Source of the DNA: JAWLDA01 sp041686855
Lineage (GTDB): Bacteria > Bacillota > Limnochordia > DTU080 > RSA5
NCBI GenBank assembly: GCA_041686855.1
Contig: JAWLDA010000023.1
Coordinates: forward strand, 1-33,215
DNA: 33,215 bases
Direction of reading: 5' to 3'
Positions 1 to 7,047 of this stretch are shown here, piece after piece. The notes below the pieces were generated by a model. The model was not told the DNA's origin. It did not search any database and worked only from the letters and a program-made list of their open reading frames with translations. Numbering within the stretch: the first letter of the stretch is position 1; the number at the start of each line of letters is the position of its first letter. The translations under genes were made by a program, and so were the position numbers.

Positions 1-80
1 AGCACGTCAGGCCGGGAAGTATTGCCCGACGAGCACGTCAGGCCGGGAAGTATCGCCCGACGAGCACGTCAGGCCGGGCG
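1..80. repeat. 31-bp tandem repeat, 2.6 copies, cut by window edge
   Basis: Two full 31-bp units (1-31 and 32-62, differing at one base) and a partial third (63-78 or so) start with AGCACGTCAGGCCGGGAAGT. The array may continue to the left of the window. The TGA stop codon of the CoA-transferase (minus strand) lies inside the last partial unit, so the array begins exactly at the gene end and copies that stop codon in every unit. There are no spacers, so it is not a CRISPR array. Function unknown. Confidence 0.9.
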
Positions 81-1358
81 CCCCTCTGCTTCCTCACCCG
101 AGGCACTTCCGCCTGGGTCGTCGGCCCCTTGCCCCGGGGCCGCATTGAGCGCAACGACGCCTTGAGCCGCGAGTGACCGCACTTCAGCCTCGGAGTAGCC
201 CAGCTCCTGTAGGACCCCACGCGTGTGTTCGCCGAGGAGTGGCGGCGGGGCCGGCTCCTCTGACGGTGTACGAGACAATTTGACAGGCACACCGACTGTC
301 TTGACCTGTCCTGCCTGCGGATGTTCAAACGAGGTGACCATTCCCCGCGCCTGCACGTGAGGATCCTCAAACACTTGCGCCACGTTGTTGATCGGACCGC
401 ACGGGACGCCTACCGCCTCCAACTCTTGCTGCCAGAGGGCCGTCGGCCTCTCCTTAAGCGCCTTGGCGACCCGGGCGACCACGAGCTCCCGATTCTCGAC
501 ACGCGCCGCGTTCGTGGCAAAACGGGGGTCCTGAGCGACGTCCTCGAGATCGGCGACACGGCAGAAAATCTGCCACTGTTTGTCTGTGCCGACGGCCAAC
601 ATGATATAACCGTCCGCAGTCTCAAAGGGCTGGTAAGGAACGATGGTAGGATGGCCGCTTCCGTACCGATTGGGGAGCTGCCCTGTTGCGAAGTGCGCCC
701 CAGCGACGTAGGTGAGCCACGAAATCTGCCCGTCCAAGAGTGAGACGTCGAGGTGCTGTCCCCGGCCACTCTTCTCCCGTTCGTAGAGGGCAGAGGCGAT
801 GGCGAACGCCGCCCACATTCCCGCCGTCAGGTCGGCGATGGACATGCCGTGTTTCATAGGGGTCCCATCCGGTTCACCGGTGATCGACATCATGCCGCTC
901 ATCGCTTGTGCGACAGCGTCAAAGCCGGGGCGATCCCGGTACGGTCCGTCTTGCCCAAAGCCTGAGATCGAACAGTAGACGAGCCCCGGATTGAGGCGCG
1001 CCAGCTCTTCATAGCCGGCGCCCAGGCGTTCGGTCGTTCCCGGTCGAAAATTCTCCAACAAAACGTCGCTGGTCGCGGCGAGCCGGCGCAGGATCTCCCG
1101 GCCGGACTCCTGCTTGAGGTCGATGGCGATGCTGCGCTTATTCCGATTGACGGAGAGAAAGTAGGCGCTCTCGCCCTCAACAAACGGCGGTCCCCACGCC
1201 CGGGTGCCGTCACCGCCCTCGGGCACCTCCACCTTGATAACGTCCGCGCCCCAATCCGCCAACATCATGGAACAGTAGGGGCCGCTCAGGATGCGCGAGA
1301 GGTCGAGGACACGGACTCCCTGCAACGGTCCGCTCCGTCCGGCGTTCGATTCACTCAT
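69..1358 (-). CDS. CaiB/BaiF (class III) CoA-transferase
   Basis: 429-residue class III CoA-transferase, which moves a CoA group between carboxylic acids; the substrate cannot be told from sequence. The N-terminus has the family hallmark GVRVLDLSRILSGPYCSMML followed by ADWGADVIKVE, then NRNKRSIAIDLK near residue 72 and ENFRPGT near 102. The likely catalytic aspartate is D176 in the SIADLTAGM motif, and a PYQPFETADGYIMLAVG segment follows in the second half. Length is normal for the family except for about 25 extra low-complexity residues at the C-terminus (rich in Gly, Ala, Glu). ATG start with AAAGGAATG upstream. It lies 179 nt after recD2 on the same strand, the gap being filled by 15-bp repeats, so co-transcription is uncertain. 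The C-terminal tail runs into the 31-bp tandem array and may have been extended by repeat slippage. Confidence 0.93.
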   Translation of the reverse strand: MSESNAGRSGPLQGVRVLDLSRILSGPYCSMMLADWGADVIKVEVPEGGDGTRAWGPPFVEGESAYFLSVNRNKRSIAIDLKQESGREILRRLAATSDVLLENFRPGTTERLGAGYEELARLNPGLVYCSISGFGQDGPYRDRPGFDAVAQAMSGMMSITGEPDGTPMKHGMSIADLTAGMWAAFAIASALYEREKSGRGQHLDVSLLDGQISWLTYVAGAHFATGQLPNRYGSGHPTIVPYQPFETADGYIMLAVGTDKQWQIFCRVADLEDVAQDPRFATNAARVENRELVVARVAKALKERPTALWQQELEAVGVPCGPINNVAQVFEDPHVQARGMVTSFEHPQAGQVKTVGVPVKLSRTPSEEPAPPPLLGEHTRGVLQELGYSEAEVRSLAAQGVVALNAAPGQGADDPGGSASGEEAEGRPA

Positions 1359-1382
1359 CAGAGTTCATTCCTTTCGGTGTTC

Positions 1383-1499
1383 GCCGGCGGGCCTTGAGCC
1401 GGCGGGCTTTGAGCCGGCGGGCTTTGGGCCGGCGGGCCTTGAGCCGGCGGGCCTTGATCCGACGGGCCTTAAGCCAGCGGGCTTTGGGCCGGCGGGCGC
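1383..1499. repeat. 15-bp tandem repeat, about 7.8 copies
   Basis: Seven 15-bp units with consensus GCCGGCGGGCYTTGA run from 1383 to 1487 with a partial eighth unit after them. Units are near identical at the left and diverge slightly at the right. Because the period is 5 codons the array stays open in several frames and creates spurious pentapeptide-repeat ORFs on both strands. It fills the gap between recD2 and the CoA-transferase. A related period continues into the last codons of recD2, where the protein ends LAERMLAERAP. Confidence 0.93.
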
Positions 1500-1537
1500 C
1501 CGCTCAGGGCGCTCACGCACCCGTAGCGCGTGCTCGC

Positions 1538-3748
1538 TCAGGGCGCACGCTCGGCAAGCATCCGCTCGGCCAAGAGTGTGTGGCGTCGGTCCGAGCGATC
1601 GTTTTTGATGTACCGCCACAAAGCGTCTTCACGTCCCACGAGGACGACGAGTCGCCGTGCACGTGTAATCGCCGTGTACAAAAGGTTGCGGCTCATCAGG
1701 GTCGGCATCACCCACGTGATCGGCATCACCACGGCGGGGTACTCGCTGCCTTGACTCTTGTGAACACTGGTGCAATACGCAAGCGTGAGCTGGTTCACCT
1801 CTTCGCTCGTGTAGACCACCGCTCCTGGGTCGTCTCGGTCAGGGAAGTGCACCTCGACCTGTCGCTTGACAGGATCGACCGCCCGCACCGTCCCTATGTC
1901 CCCGTTGAAGACCATCGAGTCGTAGTTGTTTCGCACCTGCATGACTCGATCCCCAGGCCGCAGCGTATGTTTGCCGACAACCACTTGGGCGGCGCCCGGC
2001 TGCGCGGGGTTGAGCGCCTGTTGCAGGGCCTCGTTCAACCCGTCGACGCCGAGAGCGCCTCGACGAACGGTTGCCAGCACCTGAACGTCCCGTCTCGGAT
2101 CGCATCCGAGGTAGCGGGGCAACCGCCGGGAGACGAGGTCGCAGATGAGCGCCATCGCTTTCTGCGCATTCGCCTCTTTGACAAAAAAGAAGTCGCTCTC
2201 CTCACCGCCCGCCTGTAAGCCGAGTCCCTGCTGAATGCGGTGCGCGTTCACGACGATCCGGCTCTCTTTGGCCTGGCGGAACACTTCGGTCAGCTTCACC
2301 ACCGACGCGTCGGCGGCGCGGAGGAGGTCGCCTAGAGCGTTTCCCGGACCCACGGAGGGGAGTTGGTCGGCGTCCCCGACCAGAATCAGCTTGGCCTCCT
2401 CAGGGACAGCCCGCAACAGGTGAAACAGGAGTGGCAAGTCGATCATCGACGCTTCGTCGACAATGACGGCATCGCCTTGGAGGGGGTTGCGCTGATTCCG
2501 TTGAAATTGAAAGCCTGCCCCGCCGGAGTACTCGAGGAGGCGGTGCACGGTCCGGGCCTCCTGCCCGGTCGCCTCACTTAAACGTTTAGCCGCGCGCCCC
2601 GTCGGCGCCGCCAAGTGGTACGAGCGACCGGTGAGCGCAAGCCCCTCGACAATCGCACGGAGCGTCGTCGTCTTCCCCGTGCCTGGCCCTCCGGTCAGCA
2701 CCATCAGCCCACCCCCGGGCGCCAGCGCCAACTCGACGGCACGGCGCTGCTCACGGCTGAGCCCCAACTTCTCGATGAGTGGATGAATTCCGGCACTGTC
2801 CGCGACAAATAGATCGGGGACGTCGAGTGCCTGCCGTTGCGTCACGTGATGCCGATCCCACAGGCGCTTGGCCACCTCGACCTCGGCTCGGTACAAGAAT
2901 GATGGATAGATGCACCACTCGTCGCCCTGATCGCGATCGATGACGATCTCCGAGCGGGACTCGAGCTGCTCCAACGCAACCTGGACGCTCTCGGCGGGAA
3001 TCTCCATCGACGCCGCCGCCTCAATCAGGGCCGTGCGCGGCAGAAAGAGGTGCCCTTCCGCGTTCGCCTGGTTGAGAAGGTACAACACCGCAGCGACGGC
3101 CCTCTGTGGGGAGTCGAGCGCCAGCCCCATCTCCCGTGCCACCCCGTCGGCCGTGCGAAAACCGATGCCAAAGATGTCGTCGGCGAGGCAGTACGGGTTC
3201 TCCCGCACCGTTTGAATCGTCTCACCTTGGTACTCTCGATGAATCTTGGCCGCAGTGCCCGGCGCGAGCCCTAGTCCCTCTAAAAAGACGAGGGCCTCCC
3301 GCGTTTGTTGCTCTCCTTGGAGCGCTTTGCTGATCTCACGAGTCTTGGCCGCGCCGATCCCTTCGACCTCCAAGAGGCGGTCGGGCTCCGTCTCCATCAC
3401 TTCGAGCGTGCGCTCGCCAAACTTGTCTACGAGGCGTTCGGCCAATTTGGGGCCGATACCGGTGATCGCGCCGGAGCCGAGGTAACGCAAGATGCCGCGC
3501 GTCGTAGCCGGAGGGGTTTTCTGGTAGGAGCTCACCTGAAATTGGCGGCCAAACGTCTCGTGCAAGCTCCACTCGCCTTCGAGCTCGACCCACTCTCCGA
3601 CAGCCAACGAATCGAAACGCCCGACGACCGTCACTTCGCCCGTGGGAGCCTCGGCAGAGGGCTTGTCCACATCGACTTGGGCAACCGTAAAGTGGTTGTC
3701 CTCGTTGCGAAAGGTGATCCGGCGCACGTGTCCCTGAAGTGTGGCCAC
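1538..3748 (-). CDS. recD2: RecD2/YrrC-type ATP-dependent DNA helicase
   Basis: 736-residue superfamily 1B helicase of the RecD2 type, found in bacteria as a stand-alone 5'-3' helicase outside RecBCD and linked to replication and repair. Order of elements: an N-terminal OB-like region (about 1-75), tandem helix-hairpin-helix motifs (TGIGPKLAERL near 96 and VEGIGAAKTREI near 128), Walker A GGPGTGKTT at 353, Walker B VIVDEAS at 427, GDADQLPS at 458, and the C-terminal motifs HKSQGSEYPAV at 663 and YTAITRARR at 691. All ATPase motifs are intact and the length is typical. The start is GTG, preceded by GAAGGGAAGG at good distance. The C-terminal residues LAERMLAERAP look like a short 15-bp duplication continuing into the adjacent repeat array. 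It lies 87 nt after the GerE-like gene on the same strand. Confidence 0.96.
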   Translation of the reverse strand: MATLQGHVRRITFRNEDNHFTVAQVDVDKPSAEAPTGEVTVVGRFDSLAVGEWVELEGEWSLHETFGRQFQVSSYQKTPPATTRGILRYLGSGAITGIGPKLAERLVDKFGERTLEVMETEPDRLLEVEGIGAAKTREISKALQGEQQTREALVFLEGLGLAPGTAAKIHREYQGETIQTVRENPYCLADDIFGIGFRTADGVAREMGLALDSPQRAVAAVLYLLNQANAEGHLFLPRTALIEAAASMEIPAESVQVALEQLESRSEIVIDRDQGDEWCIYPSFLYRAEVEVAKRLWDRHHVTQRQALDVPDLFVADSAGIHPLIEKLGLSREQRRAVELALAPGGGLMVLTGGPGTGKTTTLRAIVEGLALTGRSYHLAAPTGRAAKRLSEATGQEARTVHRLLEYSGGAGFQFQRNQRNPLQGDAVIVDEASMIDLPLLFHLLRAVPEEAKLILVGDADQLPSVGPGNALGDLLRAADASVVKLTEVFRQAKESRIVVNAHRIQQGLGLQAGGEESDFFFVKEANAQKAMALICDLVSRRLPRYLGCDPRRDVQVLATVRRGALGVDGLNEALQQALNPAQPGAAQVVVGKHTLRPGDRVMQVRNNYDSMVFNGDIGTVRAVDPVKRQVEVHFPDRDDPGAVVYTSEEVNQLTLAYCTSVHKSQGSEYPAVVMPITWVMPTLMSRNLLYTAITRARRLVVLVGREDALWRYIKNDRSDRRHTLLAERMLAERAP

Positions 3749-3835
3749 CGCCCCGCCTTCCCTTCACAAAAAATGAATCACCCAAGGGGGCGACCCTTCG
3801 AGTGTTCGACGAAGGCGGGCGGCTTCCTGGCCCCG

Positions 3836-4120
3836 TTACAGTTTCTCGAGTGGCACCAGACCCAGTCGCAGCGCGGTGATCGCCACTTGAGTGCGATCGT
3901 CCATGCCCATCTTGCGGTACACATTGCTCACGTGGTTCTTGACCGTGTGTGGGCTAATAAATAAGGTACTAGCAATCTGGTCGTTACTCATACCCTTAGC
4001 AATAAGCTTGAGTACATCCAGTTCGCGCTGTGACAGGTCTGATAGCAGCTTCTCTTTGCGCTGAAGGTTTTCATCCATGTGGGCGAACCCCCGACAGGCG
4101 GTAGTATCGTTCTCGCTCAT
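3836..4120 (-). CDS. GerE-like stand-alone LuxR-type regulator
   Basis: About 94 residues, almost all one LuxR/GerE helix-turn-helix DNA-binding domain: LSQRELDVLKLIAKGMSNDQ, then IASTLFISPHTVKNHVSNVY and a final helix ending ALRLGLVPLEKL. It has no receiver domain. Bacillus GerE, a late sporulation regulator of 74 residues, has the same stand-alone plan, but this one carries a short extra N-terminus and its role here is unknown. Three ATG starts are possible. I prefer the one at 4120 (MSENDT); the one at 4078 (MDENLQ) has GGGGG upstream and is also good. A 6-bp hairpin lies just after the stop (3795-3815) but lacks a T-run. It is the last of the regulator genes in the minus-strand block, separated from degU by 378 nt, so it probably has its own promoter. 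Confidence 0.82.
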   Translation of the reverse strand: MSENDTTACRGFAHMDENLQRKEKLLSDLSQRELDVLKLIAKGMSNDQIASTLFISPHTVKNHVSNVYRKMGMDDRTQVAITALRLGLVPLEKL

Positions 4121-4498
4121 ACTATTCCGAGGCGCCCTATACGTGCCTGGTCCCAAGATCCTATCCCGGCGACTTGTAGCCGCTTGCTTTGTATCTACTT
4201 TACGTCCAACTGTCTAACGGCGCGAACCGCTCATTGGGAAGATAATTGGGAAGTTGGAAGGTGTAAAACTAAAAGGCGAGAGGAAAAGGTGGACAAGGCG
4301 GGAGAGAAAGGAGTCCCGGGGGTCGGGGGGGTTTTTGGTATGAGCCCTTCCCGCCTCGCCGCACACGTGGTACCTAGAACGTCAACTTGCACACTTAGAG
4401 TACCACGTCTACCTGGCCTTTGGCATCGGTCGCAGGTCTCACAGGAAGTCACATCTTTACGTAGGAGGAAAGTCCTGGGTCAAACCTGGTTAAAAGGA
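4121..4498. other. 378-nt intergenic region between degU and the GerE-like gene
   Basis: No convincing gene on either strand. It holds a purine-rich stretch on the plus strand (4261-4340, including a G-run at about 4316-4331) and a perfect 9-bp dyad ACGTGGTAC (4365-4373) / GTACCACGT (4400-4408) with a 26-nt spacer, which could be an operator or a large-loop hairpin. It must contain the promoter of the GerE-like gene, but I see no clear -35/-10 pair; an alternative sigma factor is possible. Confidence 0.5.
4365..4408. promoter_or_regulatory. 9-bp inverted repeat, possible operator
   Basis: ACGTGGTAC and its perfect reverse complement GTACCACGT lie 26 nt apart in the long gap upstream of the GerE-like gene. 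The arrangement suits a dimeric regulator with a long spacer or a weak RNA hairpin. No T-run follows on either strand, so a terminator is unlikely. Function is inferred only from symmetry and location. Confidence 0.3.
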
Positions 4499-5194
4499 TT
4501 AATGCTCCGGCTCGATCGTCACCAGACCGTTGCGAATGGCGTAGACGGCGGCTTGTGTGCGATCGGCGAGATTGAGCTTGCGCAAGAGATTGGTCACGTG
4601 GTTTTTAACCGTCTTTTCGGAGATAAAGAGGGTCGTGGCGATCTCGCGATTGGTGTGTCCATCAACGATGAGCTGCAAAATCTCCATCTCTCGATCCGTG
4701 AGCGGGTCGTGCCCACCCTGTAGATTGGCGACGGCAGGCGCCATCGGCGTTGGACGAGGAGTCGACCGCCTCCGAATCTCCTGGAAAACCTTTGTCATAA
4801 GATTGGTTGGAATAAACGAATCGCCCTCGCGCACCCGCCGAATCGCCTCGATGAGACGGGACGGATCCACGTCTTTGAGCATGTACCCCTTTGCCCCCGC
4901 GTTTACCAACTCAATAATGTATTCATCATCGTCGTGGATGGTGAGCACCACCACGTCAACCTCTGGGAGTTCGGCACTGATGGCCCGTGTCGCCGCCAGG
5001 CCGCCGCCACCGGGCATATTGATATCCATGAGGACGACGTCCGGCCTGAGCTCTCTCGCCTTCTCGATGGCTTCGCGGCCGTCACCGGCCTCACCGACCA
5101 CCTCGATGTCGGACTCCATCTCCAAAATCTTGCGTAGGCCCTCCCGTAAGAGGACGTGGTCGTCGGCCAACATCACGCGAATCTTCTCAGGCAT
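4499..5194 (-). CDS. degU: DegU-like NarL/FixJ response regulator
   Basis: 231-residue response regulator. The receiver domain (about 1-120) shows the acidic pair D11-D12, the phospho-acceptor D57 in DVVLMDINMP, the switch threonine in VVVLTIHDDD and the conserved lysine in GYMLKDV. A linker leads to a LuxR-type HTH (about 165-228) with LTDREMEILQLIVDGHTNRE and TLFISEKTVKNHVTNLL. The architecture and the adjacent DegS-type kinase point to the DegU family, which controls secretion, motility or biofilm genes in Bacillus. The start is set by a perfect AGGAGG 7-8 nt before ATG at 5194; a longer frame reading from 5221 lacks this. It follows degS by 62 nt on the same strand. Targets are unknown; the neighbouring secretion-like operon is an obvious candidate, by inference only. 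Confidence 0.92.
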   Translation of the reverse strand: MPEKIRVMLADDHVLLREGLRKILEMESDIEVVGEAGDGREAIEKARELRPDVVLMDINMPGGGGLAATRAISAELPEVDVVVLTIHDDDEYIIELVNAGAKGYMLKDVDPSRLIEAIRRVREGDSFIPTNLMTKVFQEIRRRSTPRPTPMAPAVANLQGGHDPLTDREMEILQLIVDGHTNREIATTLFISEKTVKNHVTNLLRKLNLADRTQAAVYAIRNGLVTIEPEH

Positions 5195-5256
5195 CCGGGC
5201 TCCTCCTAGTACTCTGATCAATCGGACGTGTGAATGGTTCGGGGCGCTCGCGACAT

Positions 5257-6228
5257 CTAAAGCGGGAGTGTCGCCACAATGCGGGTCCCTTTTCCGGGGA
5301 CGCTCGTGACGTTCATCTCTCCATCGAGTAGCTCAATGCGCTCTTTCATTCCCATCAAGCCGAAGCTCTCTCGGTTGATCCACTCGGCCGTGAGCTCCTC
5401 CATGTCGAATCCGACGCCGTCGTCCTCGATAATGATTGCGACATTATCGTCGGCCGCAAACTCGATCTGTACCTGGATGCATGAAGCCTGGGCGTGCCGG
5501 CGAGCGTTGTTGACAGACTCCTGGACCACGCGAAAGATAGCCACTTCATGGGTCGGATCGAGTCGACATTCGGGTCCACTCACACCGAGACTCACAGGCA
5601 CCCCGTGGTGCTGCCGCAGATTCTCGAGGTACCGGTTAAGCGTCGGCACCAGCCCGAGGTCGTCCAAAGCCATCGGACGCAAGTCAAAGATGATCTGACG
5701 AAGCTCTCTCAACGTCCCCTTCACCAGCATCTTTAATTGGTCGAGCTCTTGGTGCACCTCGGTGCGCCCTGCCTTGAGGAGACGCTCACAGATCTCCGTG
5801 CGCAGGACCACGTTGGCCATCGCCTGAGCGGGCCCGTCGTGAATCTCGCGGGCCACTCGGCGGCGCTCCTCTTCTTGGGCTTTGATCACTCGCTCGCCGA
5901 TCTTATGGCGAGCCTTCATGCTCTCCCAATGTCCGGCCACCTCGCCAAAGCTGCGCTGGAGCGAACTCAAGCTTCCCTCAGCCTCGTCGGCCATCTGCCG
6001 AACCTGCTCGATCGCTGCCCCAAGCTTGTCCGTACTCCGTGCGAACAGAGCGCTTAACTCCGGCCGCGCCTCCTCCAGCTGTGCCAGCGACGAGCGGTGA
6101 CACTCATACTCAGCGCGCAGTCGTTCGGCGATCTCACCCGTCTGAGATCGAGCACGATTGACTGCGGAGAGTGCCTGCTCCACGAGTTGGTCCACGGCGT
6201 TCTCTCCGACACTCCGTCTACCGGCCAT
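5257..6228 (-). CDS. degS: DegS-like cytoplasmic sensor histidine kinase
   Basis: About 323 residues, no membrane segment. The N-terminal half (about 10-115) is a charged coiled-coil region like the DegS sensor domain. It is followed by the HisKA_3 dimerisation box with phospho-acceptor H130 in RRVAREIHDGPAQAMAN, and a HATPase_c domain with N-box VVQESVNNARRHAQ (about 234) and G1 box EDDGVGFD (about 268). The protein ends with SVPGKGTRIVATLPL, usual for the family. I place the start at ATG 6228, overlapping the end of the Crp gene by 11 nt, which implies translational coupling; ATG 6249 is an alternative with a longer overlap. Being soluble, it should sense an intracellular cue. Together with degU it forms a complete two-component pair inside the block that starts with the usher-like operon. 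Confidence 0.92.
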   Translation of the reverse strand: MAGRRSVGENAVDQLVEQALSAVNRARSQTGEIAERLRAEYECHRSSLAQLEEARPELSALFARSTDKLGAAIEQVRQMADEAEGSLSSLQRSFGEVAGHWESMKARHKIGERVIKAQEEERRRVAREIHDGPAQAMANVVLRTEICERLLKAGRTEVHQELDQLKMLVKGTLRELRQIIFDLRPMALDDLGLVPTLNRYLENLRQHHGVPVSLGVSGPECRLDPTHEVAIFRVVQESVNNARRHAQASCIQVQIEFAADDNVAIIIEDDGVGFDMEELTAEWINRESFGLMGMKERIELLDGEMNVTSVPGKGTRIVATLPL

Positions 6229-6925
6229 TGAATAATTCACCCGCTCCATACTCTTTGAGACGGGCCGGATCGACAAGGACCATGTTGCGCCCTTCAAAGC
6301 GCACCAGACCCGCATCCTGCAGCTCGGCCAAGATCCGGCTCACGGTCTCTCGGGCCGTTCCGACCATGTTGGCCAGCTCCTGGTGTGTCAGTTTCATATC
6401 GATCATGCTCTCCTCCTCGAGTCGCACGCCGTGACGGGTCGCCAGTTTTAGCAACGTCTGCGTCACCCGGCCGCGCACATCGCGAAAGACCGCATCCATC
6501 ACCTGGGCGTTGGTCTGCCGCAACCGGTTGGAGAGCACTTTGATCATCCCTAAGGAGATGGCCGGTGTCGATGCGACCATCTTTTGAAAGTCGGCCCGAT
6601 GAAGAGCGTACAACGTCGACTTCACCACGGCCTCGGCGATAGCGGAACGCGGTCCGCCGTCGACGATCGCCATTTCGCCGAAGAACTCTCCTTCGCTCAT
6701 CAAAGCCAGGGTCTTCTCCCGTCCGTCCTCGGCGACACGATATATCTTAACGCGTCCCGATTGCACGATGTAGAGCGCGTCACCGGGATCGTCCTCAAAG
6801 AAAATCACATCGCCCCGGGCGAAGGTGCGCTCCACCAACAGCCGGGCGAACGAGTCGAGATGCTCGGCGCATAAGCCTTCAAAGAGTGGGATTCTCTCTA
6901 GAAACTGTACCCTCTCGTCGGACAC
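6218..6925 (-). CDS. Crp/Fnr-family regulator, probably cAMP-responsive
   Basis: 235 residues. The cyclic-nucleotide-binding domain (about 5-125) contains the phosphate-binding cassette FGEMAIVDGGPRSA; G83, E84, R93 and S94 match the positions that contact cAMP in E. coli CRP. A dimerisation helix (about 127-150) leads to a winged helix with LTHQELANMVGTARETVSRI (about 179-198). There is a single cysteine, so an FNR-type iron-sulfur cluster is unlikely. The GTG start has AGGGGGTG six nt upstream. It lies 122 nt after an adenylate cyclase gene and overlaps degS, so a cAMP cascade feeding into this locus is plausible. That the ligand is cAMP is inferred from the cassette and the neighbour, not shown. 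Confidence 0.92.
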   Translation of the reverse strand: MSDERVQFLERIPLFEGLCAEHLDSFARLLVERTFARGDVIFFEDDPGDALYIVQSGRVKIYRVAEDGREKTLALMSEGEFFGEMAIVDGGPRSAIAEAVVKSTLYALHRADFQKMVASTPAISLGMIKVLSNRLRQTNAQVMDAVFRDVRGRVTQTLLKLATRHGVRLEEESMIDMKLTHQELANMVGTARETVSRILAELQDAGLVRFEGRNMVLVDPARLKEYGAGELFNGR

Positions 6926-7047
6926 CGCCTACACCCCCTGGGACTAAGGAGAATACTCCCGTTCCTAGGAGTTCGCTTTGGCGGCGCACGGTTCCTCTAC
7001 CAGCGCATGGCCGAGTCGGCATGTGCCGGCTTGAGAGAGCGTGAACG

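Noticed and set aside
1..80. CRISPR array
   Set aside because: The units are directly adjacent with no spacers and no cas genes are present.
1394..2218. 274-codon plus-strand frame across the 15-bp repeats and recD2
   Set aside because: It is antisense to a full-length helicase with all motifs, and its start is made of period-15 repeat peptides; a shadow frame of high-GC coding DNA.
4079..4723. 214-codon plus-strand frame over the degU downstream region
   Set aside because: Overlaps the degU HTH antisense and the purine-rich gap; no ribosome site and no known motif.
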